Assembly: GCA_964365905.1 (NCBI GenBank)
Contig: CAYIRQ010000018.1
Location: forward strand, 1-16,055
Origin: CAYIRQ01 sp964365905
Lineage (GTDB): Bacteria > Patescibacteriota > Gracilibacteria > Peribacterales > Peribacteraceae
Direction: 5' to 3'
Length of the DNA: 16,055 nucleotides
Below the pieces are notes generated by a model that was given only the letters and a program-made list of their open reading frames with translations, did no database searches and had not been told where the DNA came from. The translations under genes were made by a program, and so were the position numbers. This document shows positions 5,033-12,259 of the stretch, piece after piece (position 1 is the first letter of the stretch; each line of letters begins with the position of its first letter).

Positions 5033-7750
5033 CTATTCCAGTCCCTTCAATCGCTCCTCAATCTTCGCCAGCTTCTCGCGAGCCTCTTTCTCTTTTGCTC
5101 GCTCCTTCTCGACGACTTCTGGAGGCGCATTACGGGCGAATGCGGCATCGTTCAACTTTGCCTCAAGCGATCGAAGGAATTTCTGCAGTGAAGCCTGTTT
5201 CTTCATGAGTCGTGCACGTTCCTTCGCGGCGTCAATGAGATTGTCGAGCGGAAGATGAATATCGACGTTCGTAGTGAACGCACTGGCTGCACGGCCTCCC
5301 TCATATTTTTTATCTTGAATCGTAAGATGTTCGATGCGCGCGAGGCGGCGAATATGCGCCTGCTCACGTTCGAGAAGTGCGCTCGTCTCTCCTTTTGCCA
5401 CGAGCACTGCGGCGATCTGTTTCCCGGGTTCCACATCATAGTCGCTGCGCAATGCCCGAATAGAGCGTATGACTTCAATAACGATCTGAAGTTCTCTCCA
5501 TGCACTTTCATCACGAAGCGAGGAATCGACAGACGGCCATTCTTCTTTTATCAACATTCCTGCGCCTTGCGGCTTAAAGGAACCCCAGAGTTCCTCGGTG
5601 ACAAAGGGGATATATGGATGAAGGAGCCGGAGGAGAATCCTCATGGCATGAATGAGAACATTCAATCGAACCTCTTTGCCTTCTTTTTCTTCCTTGCCCT
5701 CCTTGCTCAGCTCCACATACCAATCACAGAAGAAATCCCAGACAAAGTTATAGATATTCTCCCCCACTTCACTCAAACGATAGCTCTCCACACCCTTCGT
5801 GACATTTTCGATCAGCTCCCGTAATCCGTGAAGCAATGCTCGATCCGAAAGAGATAATTCCATCATTTTCAATTCTCCATTTTCAATTTTCAATTTTCCC
5901 GGCTCAACGCCCGCTTTCTCACACTCAAGAAGCACAAACCGCGTCGCATTCCAGAGCTTATTCACGAAGTTCCGGTATCCCGCAATTTTCTCTTCATATA
6001 AACGGAAGTCATTGCCGGGACTTTGGCCGACGATCATGGAAAGCCGGAGCGCATCGGCGCCGTACTTTTTGATCACAACGAGAGGATCGATTGTGGACGC
6101 TGGATCCGATTTGCTCATCTTCTTCCCATCGCGCGTGAGTACCATGCCGTGGAGGTACACAGTATTAAACGGGATCTGGCCCGTCGCATACGTCGTCATG
6201 AGGATCATGCGCGCAACCCAGAAGAAGAGAATGTCGCGTCCCGTTTCGAGAACGTTCGTCGGATGGAACTTCTGGAAATCCGGACTCTTCTGGAGCATCT
6301 CCTCGAGCGAGAGGGATGAGTCTTTCGCGACCTTCGGATCCACGAGCGTGCTCCATGTCCAGAGAGCGGCACTGAACCACGTATCGAGCGTGTCCGGATC
6401 CTGCTCCCAATCTTTCCCTTCCGGCGGGTGCGTTCCCACGTGCACCTCAACGCAGCAGTCCCCTTGCTTGCACCAGACAGGCACGCGATGCCCCCACCAA
6501 ATTTGCCGGGAAATGCACCAGTCACGCAGATGATCGATCCAATGGAAATACTCCTTTTCGGAATGCTTCGGCATAAAGCGGATCTCCCCACTTCTCACAA
6601 CTTCCTGCAGAATTTCTTTGAGGCTCATCTTCTCCCCTCGCCATGGAACGACGCGCGTGGAGATGTCGACGAACCACTGCTCCTTGATCTGCGGCTCGAT
6701 GAGACCGCCTCCCCGGTAATTGCGGGCAATGCTATGCACGTAGTCTTCGGCGATACTGACAAGGAGACCTTTTTGCTTCAGGAACTCCACAATCTTCGGT
6801 CGTGCGTCCGCAATCGGCATGCCGGCAAACTGTCCGGCGCTATGGAGGAGTCTCCCGTCAAAACCGATGATTTGTTCCTTCTCGAGAGAGTGACGCTCCG
6901 CAATCTCGAAGTCCACCGCGTCATGCCACGGGGTAATCGTCATGACGCCCGTGCCGAACTGAGGATCCACCACCTTATCCTTAATAATGGTGGCCTTGAT
7001 CGGCCCGTTGATCCACTCGCAGACGAAGGTGTCCCCATGCTGATACTTCCTGTAGCGCTCGTCATCGGGGTGCATGACGACGTATTTGTCGCCAAACTTC
7101 GTCTCGGGGCGTGAAGTCGAAATCTGAAATGGCCCGTACTGGAACGTAAAGAACTGCGCACGCTCCTCCACCCGCTCGATCTCGTCATCGGAAACCGTCG
7201 TCTGCATCTTCGGATCCCAGTTCACGATGCGGCGCCCGCGGTAGATGAGGCCGTCTCGGCACATGCGGACGAAGACCTCGTTTACGGAGCGACAGAGCGT
7301 GGGGTCGAGCGTGTAGCGCTCGCGCGACCAATCGCAGCTCGCCCCCATCTTCCGGATCTGAGAGCGGATCGTGCCGCGACTCTTCTCCACATAATCTGCA
7401 ATGCGCCGCAGAAGTTCCTCCCGCCCGAGTTTCGCCCGGGGATCAGGGATCTTCTCCGCCTTCTGAATCTCGCGAATCACGACGCTCTCCGTCGCAATGG
7501 ACGCATGATCCGTTCCCGGCACCCAGAGCGCCTCCTTCCCGCGCATACGCGCGAACCGGATGAAAATATCCTCAATCGCAAGCATGACGGCATGCCCGAG
7601 GTGCAGATGTCCCGTCGCGTTCGGCGGAGGCATACTGATCGTGAAGGGTTCCTTCATGCTCGAAGCATCTGCCGTGAACGCCCCCGACTTTTCCCAAAGA
7701 TCGTAGATACGATCTTCTGTAGATGCCGGATCGTAGGCTTTGGGAAGCAT
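5033..7750 (-). CDS. valS: Valyl-tRNA synthetase (class I)
   Basis: 905 residues from ATG 7750. Charges tRNA-Val with valine. The start MLPKAYDPASTEDRIYDLWE is the usual ValRS opening; an upstream in-frame start at 7825 would add 25 atypical residues. Visible motifs: PPPNATGHLHLGHA with the HIGH-type HLGH at residues 50-53, the editing (CP1) domain with TSRPET and GTGVMTITPWHD, the DWCISRQIWWGHRVPVW segment, and KMSKS at 544-548. An alpha-helical anticodon domain follows, and a C-terminal Lys/Glu/Ala coiled-coil arm ends in EERLKGLE. Length is normal. Two oddities lie between the catalytic core and the anticodon domain: a translated heptamer repeat (KLKIENGELKM, about residues 618-629) and a Lys/Glu insertion (KEGKEEKEGKE, 683-693). 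The dehydrogenase gene follows closely. Confidence 0.97.
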   Translation of the reverse strand: MLPKAYDPASTEDRIYDLWEKSGAFTADASSMKEPFTISMPPPNATGHLHLGHAVMLAIEDIFIRFARMRGKEALWVPGTDHASIATESVVIREIQKAEKIPDPRAKLGREELLRRIADYVEKSRGTIRSQIRKMGASCDWSRERYTLDPTLCRSVNEVFVRMCRDGLIYRGRRIVNWDPKMQTTVSDDEIERVEERAQFFTFQYGPFQISTSRPETKFGDKYVVMHPDDERYRKYQHGDTFVCEWINGPIKATIIKDKVVDPQFGTGVMTITPWHDAVDFEIAERHSLEKEQIIGFDGRLLHSAGQFAGMPIADARPKIVEFLKQKGLLVSIAEDYVHSIARNYRGGGLIEPQIKEQWFVDISTRVVPWRGEKMSLKEILQEVVRSGEIRFMPKHSEKEYFHWIDHLRDWCISRQIWWGHRVPVWCKQGDCCVEVHVGTHPPEGKDWEQDPDTLDTWFSAALWTWSTLVDPKVAKDSSLSLEEMLQKSPDFQKFHPTNVLETGRDILFFWVARMILMTTYATGQIPFNTVYLHGMVLTRDGKKMSKSDPASTIDPLVVIKKYGADALRLSMIVGQSPGNDFRLYEEKIAGYRNFVNKLWNATRFVLLECEKAGVEPGKLKIENGELKMMELSLSDRALLHGLRELIENVTKGVESYRLSEVGENIYNFVWDFFCDWYVELSKEGKEEKEGKEVRLNVLIHAMRILLRLLHPYIPFVTEELWGSFKPQGAGMLIKEEWPSVDSSLRDESAWRELQIVIEVIRSIRALRSDYDVEPGKQIAAVLVAKGETSALLEREQAHIRRLARIEHLTIQDKKYEGGRAASAFTTNVDIHLPLDNLIDAAKERARLMKKQASLQKFLRSLEAKLNDAAFARNAPPEVVEKERAKEKEAREKLAKIEERLKGLE
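5672..5704 (-). repeat. Lys/Glu/Gly low-complexity insertion in valS
   Basis: On the minus strand this 33-base purine-rich stretch encodes KEGKEEKEGKE, eleven residues of pure K/E/G in the anticodon-binding domain, right after the conserved FCDWYVELSK. It reads like slippage-generated low complexity rather than a conserved part of ValRS. Confidence 0.5.
5864..5898. repeat. Tandem heptanucleotide array inside valS
   Basis: On the minus strand there are five adjacent 7-base units: GAAAATT twice, then GAAAATG, GAGAATT and GAAAATG. Translated in frame this gives the peptide KLKIENGELKM. It sits between GVEPG and the MELSLSDRAL helix and looks like an insertion that the protein tolerates. Confidence 0.85.
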
Positions 7751-7919
7751 GCAAAAAAAGCTTAGCAGATGCGTGCATTCTGAGACGAGATGGGGTACCA
7801 TCAAAAGTTGCCATGGGAATGACATTCAACAGTCGTTGGGAGGCAGAGAAAGCTCGCTTCGGCGATGAGCCCATTCAAAGAACCATGTTGTAATAAGACA
7901 TGCTGCATAGAACTCTTGC

Positions 7920-7949
7920 TTGACGGGTATCATCGCTTTTGAAGAGAAT
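7920..7949 (+). promoter_or_regulatory. Probable promoter of the secreted helical protein gene
   Basis: TTGACG (7920-7925) is followed after 18 bases by GAGAAT (7944-7949), with the ATG at 7973. The -35 box is one base from consensus and the -10 box is weak (two mismatches). The remaining divergent intergenic space (7751-7919) shows no clear promoter for valS on the other strand. Confidence 0.4.
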
Positions 7950-7972
7950 GAGATGTTTTCCCATTTTTCCTT

Positions 7973-8428
7973 ATGACCACCCGCACCTTTGCCGCCTCCA
8001 CACTTCTCGCGACATTCCTTCTCGCGGGAGTCGCAATCGCAGATGAAGATAACTCCTCTTCTTCGTCTTCAAGTGCGAGCAGTAATAGTGAAAAGAAAAA
8101 TAAGAAGACGATCGACCTCGCGTGCGTACAGGGAATTATTGGGAAACGCGATGATGCCGTCCTTTCCGCCTTCGCAACGTTCTCAGCGTCAATGACGCAA
8201 GCGTTCACCACCCGTCGCGACGCCCTCGTTTCCGCATGGGGCATGGAGGACCGCAAAGAGCGCAAAAAAGCCCTCGAGGCTGCATGGAAAGCATTCAAGT
8301 CTTCGAGAAAAACTGCCGAGAAGACCTTCAAAGAAGGAAAGAAAGCAGCATGGAAGACCTTCAATGCAGACCGGAAAACGTGTCGTGGATCTCCCGACGA
8401 AATGCGGGACCACAATGAAGGGGAATAA
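7973..8428 (+). CDS. Secreted Ser-linker, Lys/Ala-rich helical protein of unknown function
   Basis: 151 residues. The N-terminus is a Sec signal peptide (hydrophobic LLATFLLAGVAIA, likely cut after AIA near residue 23). A serine-rich linker follows (residues about 28-38), then a Lys patch, then a long helical region with Trp/Phe/Lys repeats such as EAAWKAFKSSRKTAEKTF and GKKAAWKTF. One Cys lies at each end of the helical part (Cys50 in LACVQG and Cys136 in RKTCRG), placed to form a disulfide that closes a helical hairpin. I have seen proteins of this pattern (ACVQ...RD..., RRDAL..AW, RKERKKALEAAW) repeatedly in CPR genomes, but the function is not known to me. It stands alone with its own promoter and terminator. 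No Shine-Dalgarno is seen before ATG 7973. Confidence 0.8.
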   Translation: MTTRTFAASTLLATFLLAGVAIADEDNSSSSSSSASSNSEKKNKKTIDLACVQGIIGKRDDAVLSAFATFSASMTQAFTTRRDALVSAWGMEDRKERKKALEAAWKAFKSSRKTAEKTFKEGKKAAWKTFNADRKTCRGSPDEMRDHNEGE

Positions 8429-8434
8429 TACGAC

Positions 8435-8470
8435 CGCGATGCAGGAAAAACGCTTGCATTGCGATTTATT
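8435..8470 (+). terminator. Probable rho-independent terminator after the secreted protein gene
   Basis: CGCGATGCA (8435-8443) pairs with TGCATTGCG (8455-8463) over nine base pairs, one of them G-U, with an 11-base A-rich loop. The T-rich ATTTATT follows. It starts 7 bases after the TGA-containing stop region of the upstream gene. The T-run is interrupted, so termination may be partial. Confidence 0.5.
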
Positions 8471-8509
8471 GTACAATATCATTTTCTCTCTGTGTTCCAA
8501 TTTTGCCTC

Positions 8510-8803
8510 ATGAAAAATTCCCCATCCAACGAATACCCACAGGAGAGCGACTCCTCTACGGGGATCACCAAATTAAGTGCAGAACTTTTTCAGGCGGCAC
8601 CGGAGAGCCTCTCGGGGGACGTGCGCTCATTTTTGGATAAAACACTCTCCTTATATGATCAATCCGTACCAGAGGCCTCTGCATGGCTTCGGTCACCGAT
8701 CACGGCATTGAACGGTGCCGTGCCGGTGGATGAACTCCGCAAAGGGAATGCCCAATCTTTACATAGATTCTGGGACGAGTTGACAAGGGTGCACGGCTAT
8801 TGA
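8510..8803 (+). CDS. Small orphan protein with a DUF2384-like (MbcA/ParS/Xre antitoxin toxin-binding) C-terminus
   Basis: 97 residues from ATG 8510; in-frame codons upstream back to 8459 overlap the terminator and are unlikely to be used. The C-terminal part EASAWLRSPITALNGAVP, then VDELRKGN and a final helix RFWDELTRVHGY, follows the pattern of the MbcA/ParS/Xre toxin-binding domain (A..WL..PN.ALGG..P.ELL..G....V...L.R...G). In that family the domain binds and blocks a RES-type NAD-degrading toxin. The N-terminal half is acidic/Ser-rich and I do not see a clear Xre-type helix-turn-helix in it. No RES toxin gene adjoins. A possible -10 box (TACAAT, 8472-8477) lies upstream without a matching -35. 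The stop codon is embedded in the -35 box of the next promoter. Family assignment is by eye and moderate. Confidence 0.6.
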   Translation: MKNSPSNEYPQESDSSTGITKLSAELFQAAPESLSGDVRSFLDKTLSLYDQSVPEASAWLRSPITALNGAVPVDELRKGNAQSLHRFWDELTRVHGY

Positions 8804-8827
8804 CATGCTGACATTCAGTACTGTAAT
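8800..8827 (+). promoter_or_regulatory. Promoter of the aspartokinase-like/hom/lysS operon
   Basis: A perfect -35 box TTGACA (8800-8805) and TGTAAT (8822-8827, one mismatch from TATAAT) are separated by 16 bases. The TGA stop of the preceding small gene (8801-8803) is inside the -35 box. The predicted start is near 8834, leaving a leader of about 140 bases before the ATG at 8975. Confidence 0.65.
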
Positions 8828-8833
8828 TTACTT

Positions 8834-8974
8834 GCGAGTGATCGCTCCATCCACCCTCGTCGGCACCAAGTCCAAGAAGCAGACGAAGACCCCCTATCAC
8901 GGAGGGAATTGAGCGCAGGACCATACATCCGATAGTCGCTCCCACCCCTCCGCAGGAAGGGCTTTCTTTCATAT
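8834..8974 (+). promoter_or_regulatory. Structured 5' leader with two mutually exclusive helices
   Basis: Segment B (8900-8915: CGGAGGG, AATT, GAGCG) can pair with downstream segment C (8937-8952: CGCTC, CCAC, CCCTCCG), giving 7+5 perfect base pairs around a symmetric 4x4 internal loop. GGA/TCC within the apical loop may add a further short helix. The same B segment can instead pair with upstream segment A (8843-8858: CGCTC, CATCCA, CCCTC), giving 5+5 base pairs in the right order. A and C therefore compete for B, as in attenuators and riboswitches. A possible Shine-Dalgarno (AGGAAGG, 8954-8960) lies just after C. There is no obvious T-run terminator, so translational control or mRNA stability is more likely than termination. 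No known riboswitch or T-box consensus is recognised. Confidence 0.5.
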
Positions 8975-10675
8975 ATGGAATATCGCGATGCACCCACCAA
9001 CGGCTACGAAGCTCTCGAAACCTCCGACACATACGTGACGAAAGTCGGGGGCGACAACGCGGGAAAACTGCGCATGAACGCGGCCAATGCGCTGGATAGG
9101 CTCCGGAAAGGGAAAAGGCAGATATGGGCTTTTTCCGCGATGAGAAGCGTCGATTCGCAATATTCCGACCTTTCCCATCCCGATGTCCTCACCCAAGAAA
9201 CGGGCAAAGCCAAACCGGGGTTCAATGCCACATCACACCTCATCGCCGTTGCTCAACTGCTTCGCAAAGGAGACAAGGCATCCCTTTCGCACGCAGAGAG
9301 CGTCGTGAAAACGACGGGCGCCTTTTTGCACCGGCTCTTGGATACCGAAATCGGCCAAGACGACGATCTCGCAAACAACGGAGAAACTGCGGCCTTGCTG
9401 CATGCGTGCGTCGCCGCGCATCTCGATGGCGAAGACCGCCCCCGATCGCTGCTGAACAAGGTTCGCCGATGGCGCGACCCTTTGGCCGTTTCCCCTGCTG
9501 GCGTCGATTGGATCATGCACAGTGACGACGAATACACGTCTGTCACCGGTATCGGTGAGAGCCTTGCCCGAGAACTGTACTCGATTTACTTCCAAGCACG
9601 GGGCATACCCGTCGCAAATTTGCATATCGAACACGCCTACCAGAATATTTACCGTAACCTTGATCGCGGGAACGACGCTTCCGACGCGGTCAACCATATG
9701 CGGACGCTGCTGCAGAAAAGAATTGCGAACGTCTTGCGGCCGGGCATGGTCGCGGTGACGGGGGGATATCTCCCCATTCTGGGTACCAAGCGTGGATACA
9801 GCGACAAAACGGGCGCGCTTCTCGCCGATGCCGCGCACAACGAATTCCCCAATACCGTGTATCTCGTCGAAAAAGAATTCCCCTTGATGAGCGCGGACCC
9901 CAAAAGGATTCCGGAAGCGAAACCTATCCGGCGCATGACCCATTTCCTGGCACGCGAGCTTTTCGGGGACGTTCGCGGAGCCAAGGGCGGGGCGCTGCAT
10001 TCCGAAGCACTCGATATCCTTTCCCGCAAAGGCATCAACATCGTCGTGATGAACCCCGAAGAGCCGCCAGCAGCCGAGAACACCACTCTCATCCAGGATT
10101 TTACCGCCGAACCGAATGGTGTGGAGATTATTGCGGGGAAAAAAGTCCCCTTCGCGCTGCAAATTTCCGATTCAGCCCTCATCGGCAACCCCGAATTCGA
10201 AGCCGACATAATGCGGTGGTTCCATGCACACGGGGCGGCGATCCAGCACATCGCGACCAGTGAAGGGACCGTCTCCTTCACGTTCCATGAGGGTGAGTAT
10301 TCGGATGCCCTGCGGACCGGGCTCATGCAACATTTGCAGTCTGCGCACGGGATTTCCGGCTCCGACACGGTGAAGGTTTTGGAGAACGTCTCGTTGGTCT
10401 ATTGCCTTGGAAACAACATGGGCAGGCCGGGACAGGCCGCGAAAGCGACGACCGCGCTGGAATTGGCCGGAGTGGACATCCGCTTCATCACGCAGGGATT
10501 GAACGAATCTGTGATGACGTTCCTCATCGATGAAGAAGACAGGGACTGCGCCATCCAGATGCTCCACGATGTTTTTATCAGCATGGATGACATGGAGTAC
10601 CGGCGTATCCAGGAGCGCTTTCGCGCCGACATCCTTCAAGCGATTCAATTATCCCATTCCCCCCTTCAACGATGA
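8975..10675 (+). CDS. Divergent aspartokinase-like amino acid kinase with two ACT domains
   Basis: 566 residues. Resembles aspartate kinase, which phosphorylates aspartate to aspartyl-phosphate, the first step towards lysine, threonine and methionine. Kinase landmarks: KVGG (23-26, for KFGG), FSAM (53-56, for VSA), GIGE (192-195), a Gly-rich TGGY...RGYSDKTGALLADA region (262-286), SADP (306-309) and GAKGGALHSEAL (335-346, for GAKVLHPRA). Two ACT-type regulatory domains follow, about 386-450 and 467-535. Odd points: KFGGTS is KVGGDN, the TTLGRGGSD loop is shortened to ILGTKRGYSD, and TDVDG is replaced by LVEKEF. It is also longer than monofunctional aspartokinases (about 400-460), partly through an insert at 60-190. 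It is first in an operon with hom, behind a structured leader. It may be a real aspartokinase of a divergent lineage or may act on another substrate. Confidence 0.75.
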   Translation: MEYRDAPTNGYEALETSDTYVTKVGGDNAGKLRMNAANALDRLRKGKRQIWAFSAMRSVDSQYSDLSHPDVLTQETGKAKPGFNATSHLIAVAQLLRKGDKASLSHAESVVKTTGAFLHRLLDTEIGQDDDLANNGETAALLHACVAAHLDGEDRPRSLLNKVRRWRDPLAVSPAGVDWIMHSDDEYTSVTGIGESLARELYSIYFQARGIPVANLHIEHAYQNIYRNLDRGNDASDAVNHMRTLLQKRIANVLRPGMVAVTGGYLPILGTKRGYSDKTGALLADAAHNEFPNTVYLVEKEFPLMSADPKRIPEAKPIRRMTHFLARELFGDVRGAKGGALHSEALDILSRKGINIVVMNPEEPPAAENTTLIQDFTAEPNGVEIIAGKKVPFALQISDSALIGNPEFEADIMRWFHAHGAAIQHIATSEGTVSFTFHEGEYSDALRTGLMQHLQSAHGISGSDTVKVLENVSLVYCLGNNMGRPGQAAKATTALELAGVDIRFITQGLNESVMTFLIDEEDRDCAIQMLHDVFISMDDMEYRRIQERFRADILQAIQLSHSPLQR

Positions 10676-11607
10676 GGCATCTATCTCTCGAAGACCATAT
10701 CCAGTACTACGGTGATCCGCGCGTCGGGCGGAAGTCGCCACCTCCCTCCCAGCCAGTGAGCGCGATGATACTCACGTCCATCCGCGATGTCGGTTCGTGC
10801 GACCAGAATGGTGGGGTCATCGAAACCCCGGAAGGTGACCGATACATGGAAGGTACCATCGAACGGCTGATTGAAGAGACCCGCGAAGGAGGCAAATTGC
10901 ACGGCATACTTCGGTTGACCGGCGTCATCACGGATGATTTGGAAAGAGATATGAAGCAAAGTGCGTATTCGGCCTATCCGAACGCCGACAAACGATGGGT
11001 GCATCCTCTGGCTCTCCGCGATGTACACGGGGAAGAAGTTGCGGGAGCGGATATGACCCACTGGATCCCATCCGATTTCCGTTCTTTGCCTCTGGGCGAC
11101 ACCGACAACCGCGCGTGCAGGAAAGAGAAATTTGAGCAGCAGGTGTTGCAGCTTATGAAACAAAGGAATACAGACGTTCTTATTTCAGACCACTACATGG
11201 CCCGTATCGCGTATATGATCCAGAACGGATACCGAAAATTCGGGAAGGTGCTCAACATCCATCCGGCGATCACACAGACAGGCGATCCATATTGTTTCCG
11301 CGGCCCTACTCCGACGCAAGATGCCATTGACCGCGCACGGGCCGACGGGCATGCGCGCACCGGCGCAACACTGCATTTCATCAATGAAGTGATCGATGAC
11401 GGCCCGCAAATTTCTTTTGTGTCGGGAACACCGGTGTATCCGCATGACCGTCCGCAACATCTGCGGTACAGGAATTACCAGGCCGCGAAGCTGCCTTTGC
11501 TTGTCGCCGGCCTGCGCCATTACATTTGCAATATTTATCCCCACCTGGACACAATAGACGTCAACCAGCTTACCCTCCTCAACGGTGTATCCCATCAGCA
11601 TTCTTAA
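10672..11607 (+). CDS. Formyltransferase-fold protein (PurN/Fmt-like) of unknown substrate
   Basis: 311 residues. The C-terminal two thirds match the formyl_trans_N fold: VLISDHYMARI (169-179), KVLNIHPAI (192-200) with the Asn195/His197 pair, and RTGATLHFINEVIDDGPQIS (229-248) with the catalytic Asp242. These correspond to the Asn, His and Asp triad of glycinamide ribonucleotide transformylase (PurN), which moves a formyl group from 10-formyl-THF. It is much longer than PurN (about 200). The N-terminus (ILTSIRDVGSCDQNGG, then a long GTIERLIEETREG region) differs from the usual start, and the spacing between His and Asp is about 9 residues longer. The ATG overlaps the kinase stop (ATGA), implying translational coupling. 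Substrate unknown; the neighbours suggest an amino acid or an aminoacyl compound rather than GAR. Confidence 0.72.
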   Translation: MRHLSLEDHIQYYGDPRVGRKSPPPSQPVSAMILTSIRDVGSCDQNGGVIETPEGDRYMEGTIERLIEETREGGKLHGILRLTGVITDDLERDMKQSAYSAYPNADKRWVHPLALRDVHGEEVAGADMTHWIPSDFRSLPLGDTDNRACRKEKFEQQVLQLMKQRNTDVLISDHYMARIAYMIQNGYRKFGKVLNIHPAITQTGDPYCFRGPTPTQDAIDRARADGHARTGATLHFINEVIDDGPQISFVSGTPVYPHDRPQHLRYRNYQAAKLPLLVAGLRHYICNIYPHLDTIDVNQLTLLNGVSHQHS

Positions 11608-12244
11608 GCACGGCACGGACATCCATCCCCTCTTCGGGGATACCCTCGCGGGCGAACCCCATATTTTCGATTTTTCGTCCGCGAACCCGAATATTGGGGA
11701 CTACAACACGCTCGATTACGACGCGTTCCAATCTGCGATTGCATGCGAGCTGAAGAGGAACAAGAAACAATGGGGTGTCGGGCGGTATCTCGAAGAACGA
11801 GCCACGCTTCTGCGTCACTACCCCCAGATGGTGAGGGAAGGAAGGGTGTACCACGCGGGGTTGGACGTCACCGGCCTTCCCGGCACGGCCCTCCATGCGC
11901 CGCTCGACGCGGTCGTGTTTGAGGCCGGCTTCGAGGCGGGCCAGGGAAACTACGGCGGGTACGTCATCCTGAAACATGCGGAACCTGAGCCTTTCTATTC
12001 GATGTACGGCCATCTTTCCACCAACCATGCCGTCAAAGCCGGCGACGTGCTGCACAAGGGGCAAGTGTTCGCCGCATTGGGTGAAGGACGCGATGCGGGC
12101 GGATGGTTTGCGCACGTGCATTTGCAAATCCATACGGAGAAATCTTTTCGCGAAGGACATGCATTCCAAGGCTATGCCGACGCAGAAATGCTCAAGTACA
12201 TCGAATCGATTTTCCCGTCGCCATATCTCCTTTTTCGTTACTGA
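11585..12244 (+). CDS. Cytosolic M23 (LytM-fold) metallopeptidase, first of a tandem pair
   Basis: 219 residues from GTG 11585, which overlaps the end of the formyltransferase gene by 23 bases; no later Met precedes the conserved part. M23 zinc site: YHAGLDVTG with His90 and Asp94, YGHLS with His143 and HVHLQ with His177/His179. The full set of ligands and catalytic histidines is present. A HAPLDAVVFEAG strand, GNYGGYVILKH, and a KGQVFAALGEG turn complete the LytM core. There is no signal peptide or membrane helix, unlike most M23 endopeptidases that cut peptidoglycan cross-bridges outside the cell. The N-terminal 85 residues (HPLFGDTLAGEPHIFDFS, KKQWGVGRY) are shared with the next gene. The pattern recalls the M23 domain found inside some kinase/M23/class-III aminotransferase fusion proteins. 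Confidence 0.82.
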   Translation: MYPISILKHGTDIHPLFGDTLAGEPHIFDFSSANPNIGDYNTLDYDAFQSAIACELKRNKKQWGVGRYLEERATLLRHYPQMVREGRVYHAGLDVTGLPGTALHAPLDAVVFEAGFEAGQGNYGGYVILKHAEPEPFYSMYGHLSTNHAVKAGDVLHKGQVFAALGEGRDAGGWFAHVHLQIHTEKSFREGHAFQGYADAEMLKYIESIFPSPYLLFRY

Positions 12245-12259
12245 TTCCCTCTCACCACT

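Noticed and set aside
7789..7802. T-box-like TGGTACC on the minus strand upstream of valS (hairpin GATGG/CCATC)
   Set aside because: The UGGU would suit tRNA-Val, but I find no stem I features, no flanking AGGG...CCCU helix and no terminator. The hairpin explains the motif by itself.
9233..10162. Long antisense open frame of 309 codons opposite the aspartokinase-like gene, and similar ones opposite cls and the lysS region
   Set aside because: These are codon-bias shadows in a GC-rich genome. The sense frames carry clear family motifs and the antisense translations do not.
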